Shown: piece by piece, positions 35,894-45,411 of the stretch
Layout: each line of letters starts with the position of its first letter
Position numbering within the stretch: position 1 is the stretch's first letter
DNA from: Palsa-504 sp963787645
Lineage (GTDB): Bacteria > Actinomycetota > Actinomycetes > Streptosporangiales > Streptosporangiaceae
Direction: 5' to 3'
Length of the DNA: 64,000 nt
NCBI GenBank assembly: GCA_963787645.1
Contig: CAWBDS010000003.1
Coordinates: 806,001-870,000 of the forward strand
Notes under the pieces: generated by a model
Database searches by the model: none
What the model was told of the DNA's origin: nothing
The model's input: only the letters and a program-made list of their open reading frames with translations
Made by a program: the position numbers and the translations under genes

Positions 35894-37429
35894 GTGGAGG
35901 CCGGGCTGATCGGCCGGGACGCCGAGCGGAGCCGGCTCGCGCCCTGGTGGACCCGGCCCTGGCGCGCAGCCGGGCGCTGATCGTGCGGGGCGACGCGGGC
36001 CTGGGCAAGACCGCGCTGCTCGCCGAAGCGGAGCAGGACCTGGCCTTCGCCGGGCTGCACCAGCTGCTGCGGCCGGTCCTGGAGCGGGCCGCGGACCTGC
36101 CCGAACGTCAGGCCAAGGCGCTCCTGGGCGCGCTCGCCCTGTCCGAAGACCCGGTGCCGCCCGACGCGCTGCTGACCGGGATCGCGGTGCTCACCCTGCT
36201 CGCCGGGCTGTCCGAAGACGGCCCGGTGCTGGTGATCGCCGACGACGCTCAGTGGCTGGACCGGGGCTCGCTGGACACCCTGGCCTTCGTGGCCCGGCGG
36301 CCGGGCCCGGGAGCTGGTGCTGGCCCAGGCGGACGGCAACCCGATGGCGCTGATCGAGCTGGCCCGGGTGATCGCGGCCGACCCGGCGGCCGGGCGGCGG
36401 TGGGCCACCGAGCCGCTGCCGCCCACCGACCGGCTGGCGGCCATCGTGGCGGCCGAGTTCGCCGCGCTGCCCGCTGCCACCCGGGACGCGCTGCGGCTGC
36501 TGGCCGCCGCGGCCCTGGCCCTGCCCGCCGGGCAGGCCGACCGGGTGGCCGACCTGGCCGGCCAGGTGCTGGCGTCCAGCACCGATCCCGGGCCGCGCAA
36601 CCTGGCCCGGCTGTACACCGGGTGGGCCCTGGTCTGGTCGAACCGGCCGGGCGACGCGCTGGCCACGCTGCTGTCGCTGACCGCCGACGGCGCGCCGGAG
36701 GTGGCGTGGAGCGCGCTGGGGCTGGCCGCCACGGTGGCGTACCAGACCGGGGGCCTGGCCCGCGACGCGGTGCTCGGCGCGCTGGACCAGCTGGAAGCGC
36801 GGGCGCGGCCGGGGGCGGCCGCGGAGGTGCGGAGCTGGGCGCGCGCGAGCGCCGGACCGTTCGGCGATCAAGAAAAAGGCGCGGACCTGCACCGGATCGC
36901 GGCGGGGACCGTCACCGACCTGGCCACGCTGGGCGCCGCGGCCTGGGTGCTGGACGAGACCGAGCTGGCCGTCGCGGTGCTGCGCCAAGGGCTGGGCCGG
37001 CTGCGCGCGGCGGGCGTGGGCGGGCGCAGCGGCGGCGCCCGGTCCGCGCTGGAGTGGGCGTGCATCGACAGCGGGCGGTGGGACGAGGCGCTGGCCGCGG
37101 CGCGCGAGGCCAGCGACACCGCCGCCGCGTACCTGATGCAGACCGTGGCCGCCTCGGCCGACCTGGCCGCGACCACCGTGTACGCGCTGCGCGGCGAACT
37201 CGGGCAGGTCGGCCGCTCCTGGCCAGCGCGCGGGCCGCGGTCGACCCGGCCGAGTACCGGGCCTACGCGGCCCGGGCCCGGCACGCCGCGGGCCTGGCTG
37301 TTCCTGTCGCCGCGGACCGTGGCGTCCCACCTGTACCGCGTGTACCCCAAGCTGGGGATCGCGGGGCGGCATCAGCTCCGGGAGCTAGCGGAGCGGGGTC
37401 GCGCGGGCTGGCCAGGCTGGGCTGACTGA
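35894..37429 (+). pseudogene. LuxR/AAA (LAL-type) regulator, eroded by internal deletions
   Basis: Relic of a ~900-residue regulator. Present: EAGLIGRDAERSRL, Walker A VRGDAGLGKTALLAEA, Walker B GPVLVIADDAQWLDRGSLD, TPR-like SALEWACIDSGRWDEALAAA, and only the end of the LuxR helix-turn-helix (FLSPRTVASHLYRVYPKLGI). Missing: the stretch after AFVARR, about 120 residues around DALRLLAA/ALALPAG, and about 150 residues before FLSPRTVASH including the first half of the DNA-binding domain. One-base shifts occur near 35938 and 36305. Without a full DNA-binding domain it cannot act as a regulator. Confidence 0.82.
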
Positions 37430-37528
37430 TTGAAGGTGCGGGCATACGCCGGGTCAGCGCACAGCTCTCAGCGCCCCTTCCGCCCTTCCCGCGACATCAG
37501 CCACTCAGCTGGGCTGGCCATTAACCGA

Positions 37529-37574
37529 TGAGTGCGGCACTCTGCTGGGAGGAGGCGTCAGAGTGCCGCACTCA
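37529..37574. repeat. Perfect 16-bp hairpin
   Basis: Arms 37529-37544 (tgagtgcggcactctg) and 37559-37574 are exact complements with a 14-base loop. The arm itself contains the near-palindrome gagtgcggcactc. No T tract follows on either strand. Confidence 0.75.
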
Positions 37575-37620
37575 CCCGTTGGGCCGGCCTGAGGCCGCCC
37601 GCCTAGCCGCACCGGAACGC

Positions 37621-37671
37621 ATGGTTGTGGCAAGGGTGTGGCAAGAAGGGACGTTAGGTTGCCGCAACCAT
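37621..37671. repeat. Second long hairpin
   Basis: Arms 37621-37633 (atggttgtggcaa) and 37659-37671 (ttgccgcaaccat) pair at 12 of 13 positions around a 25-base loop that repeats the string gtggcaag. It shares a tgccgca core with the first hairpin. Confidence 0.65.
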
Positions 37672-37732
37672 AGGTCGGGCCGACCACGCAAGGCGCGGGA
37701 CGGTTCGGCGCGGGACGGTTGACGGCAAGACG

Positions 37733-39133
37733 TCAGGGACGGGACGGCCGGGGGCGGGGTGCTCCGGACCGTGGGCGGGCCAGGGGGCCGGTCAGGAGGG
37801 TGACGGCGGCGGCCACGGCGAAGGACAGGATCGAGGCGGACATCCAGCTGGCCGGGGTGAAGCCGAGGTCATGGCCGAACGAGGTCCAGGCCGCGGCCCA
37901 CCAGGACACGTAGCCGGGGTTGATGAGCTGGTAGGTGACGAAGCCGGCGGCCCAGGGCAACAGCATCAGCCACCGGGAGCGGGCCGCGGCCGACAGGTCC
38001 CAGCGGCCGCGCGCGAGGACGAAGTAGTCCGTGATCAGGACCGCGGCCAGCGGGACGAACAGCGAGCCGATCAGGTCCAGGAAGTTCTCGTAGTCGGCGA
38101 TGTTCAGCCACAGCGCGCCCGCGGTGGCCAGCGCGGCGATGGTGCCGCCCAGGATCCGCCGGTCCCACAGCGGGCGCATGTTCTGGATGGAGATCGCGGT
38201 GGAGTAGACGTCGGCGAACGACTGGTCCAGCTCCCGGGCGGCCAGGATGGCGAAGGCCAGCGCACCGACCGGCAGGGCGATGAACGCGCCGTAGATGTGC
38301 TGCGGGTTGCCGCGGGCGACGGTGACCAGGGCGAGCAGTCCGATCACGTAGCACAGGACCTGGGTGACGGAGTAGCCGGCCAGCGCGCCGGCGAAGGCGG
38401 CGCGGGGGCTGCGGGAGTGCCGGGTGTAGTCGGCGGCCAGCGGCGCGAACGAGATGGCCACCGCGACCACGGTGTCGGTGGCGGCCCAGTAGCCGGACCA
38501 GGTGCCGTGCGTGAGGCCGGGCAGCGGGTGCCGGATGAGCTGGACGAACAGGTAGCACATGACGACCAGCACGGCGCCGGTCGCGTACTTGCGCAGCACC
38601 CGGATGGCGCCCAGCGGCCGGACGGTGAGCAGGGCAGTGGCCATCCCGGCGATCAGCACGTAGCCCCACTTGGGCAGGGCGGGCGTGACGGTGTGCGCGG
38701 CGGTCGCGATGGTGACCAGCTCGAACACGGCCCAGCCGAGGCACTGCAGGATGTTCAGGATGGTGGGCAGGTAGGACAGCCGGGCGCCGAACAGCCCGCG
38801 GAGCAGGACCATGGCCGGGGCGCCGGTCTGCGCGCCGGGCAGGGCGGCCAGCGCCAGCACCATGGTGCCGAGCACGGTGCCGGCCACGATCGCGGTCAGC
38901 GCGGCGGCCAGGGACAGCTCCGGGGTGCCCGGGCCGCCGGGTTGCAGCACGAAGATGGCGCCGGTGAAGCCGAGCAGGCTCACCCCGAGGTTGCCCCACA
39001 GGCCGAACTGGTCGAGCAGGCTGAGGGCCTGCGGGACCGGCTCGGCCAGGGTCCGGGCCACCTCGGAGCGGCGGTCGCCCTGGACGGTGACGAAGGTGTG
39101 GTTCTGGTCCTGATCGGTGGTGGGCGCGGCCAC
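37733..39133 (-). CDS. NCS1-family transporter (CytX-like, probable HMP/thiamine-precursor uptake)
   Basis: A 466-residue NCS1 nucleobase:cation symporter with 12 helices. LDQFGLWGNLGVSLLGFTGA and ISFAPLAADYTRHSRSPRAA are NCS1/cytosine-permease-type signatures. A TPP riboswitch directly precedes it, pointing to a thiamine-related pyrimidine such as hydroxymethylpyrimidine as substrate, as proposed for CytX. GTG 39133 has GGGAGG, which is the 3' end of the riboswitch, six bases upstream. Monocistronic. Confidence 0.86.
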   Translation of the reverse strand: MAAPTTDQDQNHTFVTVQGDRRSEVARTLAEPVPQALSLLDQFGLWGNLGVSLLGFTGAIFVLQPGGPGTPELSLAAALTAIVAGTVLGTMVLALAALPGAQTGAPAMVLLRGLFGARLSYLPTILNILQCLGWAVFELVTIATAAHTVTPALPKWGYVLIAGMATALLTVRPLGAIRVLRKYATGAVLVVMCYLFVQLIRHPLPGLTHGTWSGYWAATDTVVAVAISFAPLAADYTRHSRSPRAAFAGALAGYSVTQVLCYVIGLLALVTVARGNPQHIYGAFIALPVGALAFAILAARELDQSFADVYSTAISIQNMRPLWDRRILGGTIAALATAGALWLNIADYENFLDLIGSLFVPLAAVLITDYFVLARGRWDLSAAARSRWLMLLPWAAGFVTYQLINPGYVSWWAAAWTSFGHDLGFTPASWMSASILSFAVAAAVTLLTGPLARPRSGAPRPRPSRP

Positions 39134-39140
39134 GGCAGCC

Positions 39141-39227
39141 TCCCTACGCCGGCATTACCCGGACAGGTTCAGACGGTCGGTGGCGCGGTCAGCCACCCTC
39201 TCAGCCCGGTCGGCCCGAGCTCCCGTG
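39141..39227 (-). promoter_or_regulatory. TPP riboswitch (THI element)
   Basis: Minus-strand sequence contains the THI-box consensus blocks in order: GGGAGCTC near 39215-39222, GGGCTGAGAGGG at about 39196-39207, CTGAACCTGTCCGGGTAATG at about 39154-39173, and GCGTAGGGAGG at 39138-39148. The last block includes the ribosome-binding site of the transporter, so TPP binding should hide it and stop translation. Confidence 0.93.
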
Positions 39228-39301
39228 CGTATGCAGTTACCACCAATGTTAGCGGAAAGGGCCGTAACGTTTCCGGGACGGTGGGTGTTTAGGGTGACAA
39301 C

Positions 39302-40513
39302 ATGGTCAGATCCGGGCGGTCGGCGCAGGTAATCGCGGTCGTGCTGGGCTTGGCGGTGCTGGCCATGTGGCCGGCCACCGTGCTGCTGGACTCGGCCATC
39401 CACTACCCGGGGACCGGCGGTCCGGTAGTGGACACGCTGGCGGTGGCGGCCGCGGACTTGCCGGCCGCCGCGGTGGCCACCCTGCTCGCGGCGCGACGGC
39501 CGGGTAACCCGATCGGCTGGCTGCTGTTCGCGGTCGTCTTCTTCGGGGGCAGCCCCACCCAGGAATACTCCATCCTGGACTACCGGCACCACCACGGGAC
39601 GCTGCCGCTGGGCTGGGCGGCGGTGGTGATCCAGGAATGCTGGCCGCTATTCCTGCTGAGCATCTCGATCCTGCTGTGGGTGTTCCCGGACGGTAAGCTG
39701 CCCGGCGGGCGGTGGCGGCGTCCGGCCACGGCGATCCTGGTGACCGGAGTGGCGCTCGGCGTAGCGGCATCGGTGCCCGGAGTCCTGATCGCGGCGCGCG
39801 GCCACATCCGCCTCGACCCCAGCGGCGACTTCGCGAACATGCCGGCCGGGATCTTCGCGGCACTCGAGGGCGCGGTAATCGTGCTGGTCCTGGTCAGCTG
39901 GCTGGCCTGGCTGGGCATTCAGATCCCTACCTACCGCCATGCCGACGGCGAGCGCCGCCAGCAGCTCAAGTGGCTGTACACCGGAGGCGGCATCTGCCTG
40001 TTCGCGCTGATCTTCGGGGTGTTTGTCATCCCGGTGGCCATGGACCAGTCGCCGGGCTGGGGCACGTATCCCCTGGCCAGCGCGCTGGTCATCGTGGCCT
40101 TCGGCGCGCTGCCAGCGTGCATGGGCGTGGCCGTGCTGAAGTACCGGCTGTATGAGCTCAACCGGATCATCAGCCGGGTGTTGTCCTACGCGCTGATCAC
40201 CGGACTGCTGATCGGCGTGTACAGCGGCTTGGTGCTGCTGGCCACCGACGTGCTGCCGGTGCGGTCAGCGGTGGCCGTGGCGGCCAGCACGCTGATTACC
40301 GCGGCGCTGTTCAACCCGCTGCGGCGGCGGGTGCAGCGGGCGGTCGACCGGCGGTTCAACCGGGCCCGGTACGACGCCGAGGCGGTGGTGGCCGCGTTCA
40401 CCGGACGGCTGCGGCACACGGTGGACTTCGACACGGTGCGAGACGACCTGGTCGGCGTGGTGGACCAGGCGGTCGAGCCGACCCAGGTGGCGGTATGGCT
40501 AGCCCCACCGTAA
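39302..40513 (+). CDS. Polytopic sensor-like membrane protein lacking a kinase domain
   Basis: A 403-residue protein with eight or more hydrophobic segments. RPGNPIGWLLFAVVFFGG and KYRLYELNRIISRVLSYALI, then FNPLRRRVQRAVDRRFNRAR with YDAEAVVAAFTGRLRHTVDF are features of the N-terminal sensor region of some actinobacterial histidine kinases. There the coiled region would be followed by a GAF and kinase domain; here the protein stops. It may be a free sensor, a truncated kinase or a scaffold. Divergent from the riboswitch-controlled gene. Confidence 0.65.
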   Translation: MVRSGRSAQVIAVVLGLAVLAMWPATVLLDSAIHYPGTGGPVVDTLAVAAADLPAAAVATLLAARRPGNPIGWLLFAVVFFGGSPTQEYSILDYRHHHGTLPLGWAAVVIQECWPLFLLSISILLWVFPDGKLPGGRWRRPATAILVTGVALGVAASVPGVLIAARGHIRLDPSGDFANMPAGIFAALEGAVIVLVLVSWLAWLGIQIPTYRHADGERRQQLKWLYTGGGICLFALIFGVFVIPVAMDQSPGWGTYPLASALVIVAFGALPACMGVAVLKYRLYELNRIISRVLSYALITGLLIGVYSGLVLLATDVLPVRSAVAVAASTLITAALFNPLRRRVQRAVDRRFNRARYDAEAVVAAFTGRLRHTVDFDTVRDDLVGVVDQAVEPTQVAVWLAPP

Positions 40514-40567
40514 AGCCGGCGGATCGCCCCATTGGTTGCGGCCGGGGCGGCCAGCAGGCTGGCAGGC

Positions 40568-41374
40568 ATGGCCATTCACACGGGGAACATCGCAGTAGCC
40601 GACCTGAGCACCGGCCCGGCCGCGCCGGTGGTGCTGACCGAGGTAACCAAGCGCTACGGGCGGCGCCGGGGCGCGGTGGCCGCGCTGGACCAGGTGTCGC
40701 TGACCTTCGCCGCGGGCTCGTTCACCGCGGTGCTCGGGGTCTCCGGGTCTGGTAAGTCCACCCTGCTGCAGTGCGCGGCCGGGATCGAGCGGGCCACGTC
40801 CGGCCGGGTGCGGCTGTGCGGCACGGACCTGAGCCGGCTCTCCCAGCGCCGCCAGGCGGTGCTGCGCCGGCAGCGGGTCGGGTTCGTGTTCCAGGACCTC
40901 AACCTGCTGCCCGAGCTGACCGTGGGCGAGAACATCGCGCTGCCGCTGCGGCTGGATCACCGCCCGGCCCGGCGGGCGGATGTCGAGCACGCCGCGGCCC
41001 GGGTGGGCCTGGGCGGCGGCCAGCTCAGACGGCGCCCGGCCGAGCTGTCCGGCGGCCAGCAGCAACGGGTGGCGGTCGCCCGGGCGCTGATCACCCGGCC
41101 GGAGGTGATCTTCGCCGACGAGCCGACCGGGGCGCTGGACCCGCATACCGCGGCCGGGGTGCTGCGGCTGCTGCGCGGGGCCGCGGACGGCACCACGGTG
41201 GTCATCGTGACCCACGACCCGCAGGTCACGCGGTTCTGCGACCAGGCCGTGTTCCTGCAGGCGGGCCGGGTGGACCGGGTGCTGCCCGACCCGGAACCGG
41301 GCCTGGTGGCCGGGGTGCTGTTCGAACTGGGCGAGCGGGCCGAACGCGAGCAGGCCGGGCGGGGGCGGCCCTGA
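40568..41374 (+). CDS. ABC transporter ATPase (MacB/LolD-type)
   Basis: A 268-residue ATPase. Walker A is GVSGSGKSTLLQ, Q-loop FVFQDLNLLPELTV, signature LSGGQQQRVAVARAL, Walker B VIFADEPTGALDP, switch His in IVTHDP. Belongs to the FtsE/LolD/MacB group that serves FtsX-type permeases. ATG 40568 lies inside a longer open frame; MAIHTGNIAVADLST starts the protein. TGATG overlap with the permease gene. Confidence 0.92.
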   Translation: MAIHTGNIAVADLSTGPAAPVVLTEVTKRYGRRRGAVAALDQVSLTFAAGSFTAVLGVSGSGKSTLLQCAAGIERATSGRVRLCGTDLSRLSQRRQAVLRRQRVGFVFQDLNLLPELTVGENIALPLRLDHRPARRADVEHAAARVGLGGGQLRRRPAELSGGQQQRVAVARALITRPEVIFADEPTGALDPHTAAGVLRLLRGAADGTTVVIVTHDPQVTRFCDQAVFLQAGRVDRVLPDPEPGLVAGVLFELGERAEREQAGRGRP

Positions 41375-43566
41375 TGCGCTGGATGCTGGCCGGGCTGCAC
41401 CGCGGCCCCGGGCCGCTGATCGGCACCATGGTCGCCTCGGCCGCCGCGGCGGCGCTGACCGTGGCCGCGCTCTCGATCGCCACCGCGGACACCCAGGTTC
41501 CGGCCGGGCGGCTGGCCGGGGCCAGCGTGGTGGTGACCGCCGACACTAGCCTGCACGTCACGGTGGGCGGCGAGGGCGAGAGCCTGCCGCTGGCCGTCTA
41601 CCGGGGGGTGCCCGCGACGCTGGCCGCAGAGCTGGCCCGGGTGCCGGGGGTGGCGGCGGCGACGGGTGAGTCGGGGTTCCCGGGCGGGGTGGTCCGAGCC
41701 GGGGACGTGGACCTGGTGGCGGTGACGGCCAAACCGGGTGTCACCCCGGCCGGCCTCGCCCAGCGGATACGCGCCGACCTGGGCGGCGGCCGAGGGTACA
41801 CGATCGCGACCGGGGCGGCGCGCGGGGACGTGGCGGACCTGAACGCGCCGGTGCAGCGGTCCAACGGGGTGGCGCTCGGCGGGGCGCTGATCCCGGTGAT
41901 CGTGCTCATCTCGCTGTTCGTGCTGGCCGCCACGACCGCGCTGGCGGTCAACCTGCGCCGGCCGCGGTACACCAGGCTGCGGATGGCGGGCGCCACCCGG
42001 GGGCAGGTCCGCCGGGCGGTGCTGGCCGAGCTAGCGGTGTGCGGGATCGCGGGCGGTGCGCTGGGCTGGCTGCCCGGCGCGGCGCTGGGCGCGGCCGGCG
42101 CGCACGCGCTGGCCGCCCATCAGATGCTGCCGCCCGGCTCGACGGCCTGGCAGAGCCCGTGGCAGCTGCTCATCGCGTGCGGCATCGCGGTCCTGGTGGC
42201 CGAGCTGAGCGGGCAGGTCGCGGCGCGCCGGGCCAGCCGGACCTCGCCCGCCCAGGCGCTGCGGGAGACCGCCGCGGACCGCAAGTGGCCGCATCCGGTG
42301 CGGCTGGCGCTGGGGCTGGCCGCGGCGGGCGGCTCGGGCACGCTGATGGTGCTCACCTTGAGCGAGAAGAGCGCGGCCGGGCAGCTGGCCCTGGCCCTGC
42401 CGCTGCTGCTGGCCTGCATGGTGACGGTGGGGCTGCTGGGCCCGGTGCTGGTGGCGCTGGCCGCGTGGCTGGCCCGGCCCGCCCGGGCGGCCGGGCCCTC
42501 GGCCCGGCTGGCGCTGGCCGCGGCGGCCGCGCGGCCGCGGCGCACCGCGTCGGCGGTCACCCCGGTGGCGCTGGCCGTGGCCCTGGTGGGCAGCGTGTAC
42601 TTCGCCAACGCCTCGATCGCGCACGCCACCGCGGCCCAGGCCGGGACCACGGTGACGGCCGGGCACGTGATCTCCGGGACCGGCCTGACCGACGCCAGCC
42701 TGCGCCAGGTCCGGTCGCGGCCCGGGGTCCGGGCCGCCGCCGGGGTGGCCTCGGTCACGCTGGCCGCGGCCGACCCGGACCTGGAGCCGGTCTACGGCCA
42801 GGCGGTGGCCGGCGGTCCCCTCGGCCAGGTCATGGACCTGGGGGTGACCTCCGGCCACCTGGGCGCGCTGCGGCCCGGGCAGCTCGCGGTCAGCGCGCTG
42901 GAGGCGGGCCACGGCGTGCTGGGCGTGCACGTGGGGTCGCGGGTCACCGTGTACCTGCCGGACGGCACGCCGTACCGGGCCACGGTCAGCGCCATCTACG
43001 CCAGGTCACTGGCCACCGGAGACCTGCTGATCCCGGCCGCGGTGCTGGCCGGGCACGCGGGTACCGCGCCCGGGTACAGCCAGATCCTGGTCAGCGGGGG
43101 GACGGCGGGCGAGCTGACCGCCGGTCACCCGGGCTGGCACGTGGTCAGCCGGAACGTGGCCAACGCGCAGGCCGCGCAGGACGCCGCGCAGAACGGGTTC
43201 GCCAACAACCTGATCCTGGGCGTGGTGGGCGTACTGGCCGCGGTGGCCCTGATCAACACGCTGGTGGTGGGCACGCTGGAACGGCGGCGGGTGCTGCGGC
43301 TGCTGGGCCGGGTGGGCGCGACCCGGGGGCAGGCGGCCGCGATGTTCGGCTGGCACGCCGGGTTCGTCACCGTGACCGGCGTGGTCGCCGGGGTGGCGGC
43401 CGGGGCGGTGACGCTGCTCGCGGTGGTCCGCGCCGCGACCGGCAGCTGGCTGCCGTACGTTCCCTGGGGTCCGGCGGCGGGCCTGGCCGGGGCGGTGGCC
43501 GCGCTCACCCTGGCCGCGGTCATGGTGCCCTACCTGGCCATGACCCGCGGGGTCAGCCCCGGATAG
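41374..43566 (+). CDS. FtsX-domain ABC permease
   Basis: A 730-residue permease with an N-terminal helix, a large periplasmic-side domain, and two FtsX-type helix groups (LRRPRYTRLRMAGATRGQVR and LERRRVLRLLGRVGATRGQA are the cytoplasmic coupling helices). It forms an efflux-type or mechanotransmission complex with the upstream ATPase, translationally coupled by TGATG. The substrate (peptide, lipid or antibiotic) is unknown. The last 14 bases overlap the convergent sugar permease. Confidence 0.86.
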   Translation: MRWMLAGLHRGPGPLIGTMVASAAAAALTVAALSIATADTQVPAGRLAGASVVVTADTSLHVTVGGEGESLPLAVYRGVPATLAAELARVPGVAAATGESGFPGGVVRAGDVDLVAVTAKPGVTPAGLAQRIRADLGGGRGYTIATGAARGDVADLNAPVQRSNGVALGGALIPVIVLISLFVLAATTALAVNLRRPRYTRLRMAGATRGQVRRAVLAELAVCGIAGGALGWLPGAALGAAGAHALAAHQMLPPGSTAWQSPWQLLIACGIAVLVAELSGQVAARRASRTSPAQALRETAADRKWPHPVRLALGLAAAGGSGTLMVLTLSEKSAAGQLALALPLLLACMVTVGLLGPVLVALAAWLARPARAAGPSARLALAAAAARPRRTASAVTPVALAVALVGSVYFANASIAHATAAQAGTTVTAGHVISGTGLTDASLRQVRSRPGVRAAAGVASVTLAAADPDLEPVYGQAVAGGPLGQVMDLGVTSGHLGALRPGQLAVSALEAGHGVLGVHVGSRVTVYLPDGTPYRATVSAIYARSLATGDLLIPAAVLAGHAGTAPGYSQILVSGGTAGELTAGHPGWHVVSRNVANAQAAQDAAQNGFANNLILGVVGVLAAVALINTLVVGTLERRRVLRLLGRVGATRGQAAAMFGWHAGFVTVTGVVAGVAAGAVTLLAVVRAATGSWLPYVPWGPAAGLAGAVAALTLAAVMVPYLAMTRGVSPG

Positions 43567-44431
43567 CTCCGACCAGGCCGCCGACCAGCTTGCGCTGGGC
43601 GAAGATGAAAATGGCCAGGGCGGGGATCATGGACACCGCGGTGAACGCGTAGACCCGGGCGGTGTCCTGGGTGTAGGTGGACTGGAAGCTGGCCACGGCC
43701 AGCGGCAGCGTGTAGTGGTTCTGGCTGCTGAACACGACCAGCGGCAGCAGGTAGGCGTTCCAGCTGGTCACGAAGGCCAGGATGCCGACCGTGATCAGCG
43801 CGGGCCGGGACAGCGGCAACAGGATGCGCAGGAAGAACCGGATCCGGGTGGCGCCGTCCACGATCGCGGCGTCCTCCAGCTCGCCGGGAATGGCGCGCAT
43901 GAACGGGCGCAGGATGACGATCGTGACCGGCAGCGAGAACGCCGCCTCGGGCAGGGCCACGCCGAACAGGTTGTCGTTCAGCCCGATCTGCTGCAGCAGC
44001 AGGAACAGCGGCAGCGCCGCGGTGTTCAGCGGGAACAGCAGCCCGGCCACGAACAGCAGGTAGAACGCCTCCCGGCCGCGGAACGTGTAGCGGGACAGCG
44101 CAAAGGCGGCCATCGAGCCCAGCGTGACGGCCAGCCCGGTGGCCACCACCGCGACCACCACGCTGTTCGCTACGGCCTGCCAGAACAGCGACGAGCTGAC
44201 GATCGCGGCGTAGTTGCTCCACACCCACGGATGGGGCAGCGCGTTCGGGTTGGCGTTGAGCTGGGCGGTGGTGCTGAACCCGCCCACGATCATGTACAGC
44301 ATGGGCGCGATCGTGATGGCCAGCACGAGCAGGATAATCAGGTAGCTGGCGGGCAGCGACAGCCAGGTACGGCGGTCGCGGAGCACATCCCGGCGCGACG
44401 GGCGCCCGAGTCGGGCGGTGGCGGCGCTCAT
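43553..44431 (-). CDS. Sugar ABC transporter permease (MalG-type)
   Basis: A 292-residue inner-membrane permease with six helices and the EAA motif (ELEDAAIVDGATRIRFFLRI then LLPLSRPAL) that docks to the ATPase. ATG 44431 overlaps the upstream permease stop (ATGA). Third gene of the importer operon; the ATPase is not encoded here, as is usual for importers served by a shared MsiK-type ATPase. Confidence 0.9.
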   Translation of the reverse strand: MSAATARLGRPSRRDVLRDRRTWLSLPASYLIILLVLAITIAPMLYMIVGGFSTTAQLNANPNALPHPWVWSNYAAIVSSSLFWQAVANSVVVAVVATGLAVTLGSMAAFALSRYTFRGREAFYLLFVAGLLFPLNTAALPLFLLLQQIGLNDNLFGVALPEAAFSLPVTIVILRPFMRAIPGELEDAAIVDGATRIRFFLRILLPLSRPALITVGILAFVTSWNAYLLPLVVFSSQNHYTLPLAVASFQSTYTQDTARVYAFTAVSMIPALAIFIFAQRKLVGGLVGAIRG

Positions 44432-45411
44432 ATAACCGCCCGGGTCACCGCGCCCGCCGTGTCCCGGCGCAGCGCGTACCGCTGGTAGGCCAGCGCGAAG
44501 ACCAGCGAGATGACGAACAGGATCACCGAGACCGTGGCCCCGTAGCCGAACTGCGTGCGCTGTACGCCGTTGACGTACTGGTAGGTCAGCACGGTGGTCG
44601 ACGCGTTCGCCGGGCCGCCCAGGGTCATGATCCAGACCAGGTCGAACAGCTGCAGCGAGCCGATCACCGATAGGAAGATCCAGATCCTGATCGTCGGGGC
44701 GAGCAGCGGCAGCGTGATGGCCCGGGTCGCCTGCCACGGGGTGGCCCCGTCGATGGCCGCCGCCTCGCGCAGCTCGGGCGGGATGCCCTGCAGCCCGGCC
44801 AGCAGCAAGACGATCCCGAAGCCGATGTACTTCCAGGTGGCCACCACGAACACCGAGTAGAGCACCAGCGAGGTGCTGGCCAGCCAGTAGTGGATCAGGC
44901 CGCCCAGGCCGAGGGCCCGCAGGAAGGCGTCCAGCGGGCCGCCCGGCTGCAGCAGCTCGTACCACATCACCGCGGCGGTGGCCTCGGACAGCACGAACGG
45001 CGCGAACACGGCCAGCCGCAGGAACGTCCGGCCCCGCGCCCGGCGGTTCAGCAGCAGGGCCAGCCCGATGCTGATCGGCAGCTGGATGACCAGCGACAGC
45101 ACGGCGATGATCACGTTGTGCAGCAGGGCCTGGTGGAACACCGGGCCGGTCAGCACCCCGGTGTAGTTCTGGATGCCGATGAAGTCGGTCAGCGGCCCGA
45201 AGCCGCTCCAGTTGTACAGGCTGTACCAGGCGGCGAACACCATCGGGACGATGACGAACCCGGTGAACAGCAGGATCGGCGGGACGAGCAGCGCGATCAG
45301 CTCGAGCCGCTTGCGCAGGTGGCGCCGCCCGCCCGCGGGGCGGGCGGCGGAGGTGGCCGGGCGGGAGGTGACCTCCCGCCCGGCGGCTATCGCGCTCTGG
45401 GGGCGCGCCAT
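44428..45411 (-). CDS. Sugar ABC transporter permease (MalF-type)
   Basis: A 327-residue permease. Six helices, with the EAA loop PPELREAAAIDGATPWQATR before ITLPLLAPTI. The N-terminal 32 residues are a basic cytosolic extension. It begins in a 1-base TGATG overlap with the stop of the binding-protein gene and ends in an ATGA overlap with the second permease. Confidence 0.9.
   Translation of the reverse strand: MARPQSAIAAGREVTSRPATSAARPAGGRRHLRKRLELIALLVPPILLFTGFVIVPMVFAAWYSLYNWSGFGPLTDFIGIQNYTGVLTGPVFHQALLHNVIIAVLSLVIQLPISIGLALLLNRRARGRTFLRLAVFAPFVLSEATAAVMWYELLQPGGPLDAFLRALGLGGLIHYWLASTSLVLYSVFVVATWKYIGFGIVLLLAGLQGIPPELREAAAIDGATPWQATRAITLPLLAPTIRIWIFLSVIGSLQLFDLVWIMTLGGPANASTTVLTYQYVNGVQRTQFGYGATVSVILFVISLVFALAYQRYALRRDTAGAVTRAVI

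Larger units (their letters stand above)
37430..37732. other. Convergent intergenic region with two long hairpins
   Basis: About 300 bases between the 3' ends of the LuxR relic and the CytX-like gene. It contains two separate inverted-repeat hairpins (described individually) and a short direct repeat (gcgcgggacggtt, twice, about 37695-37723). No coding frame is convincing. Confidence 0.6.

Noticed and set aside
37695..37723. Short direct repeat gcgcgggacggtt
   Set aside because: Only two copies of 13 bases in GC-rich DNA; not enough for a repeat array or origin.
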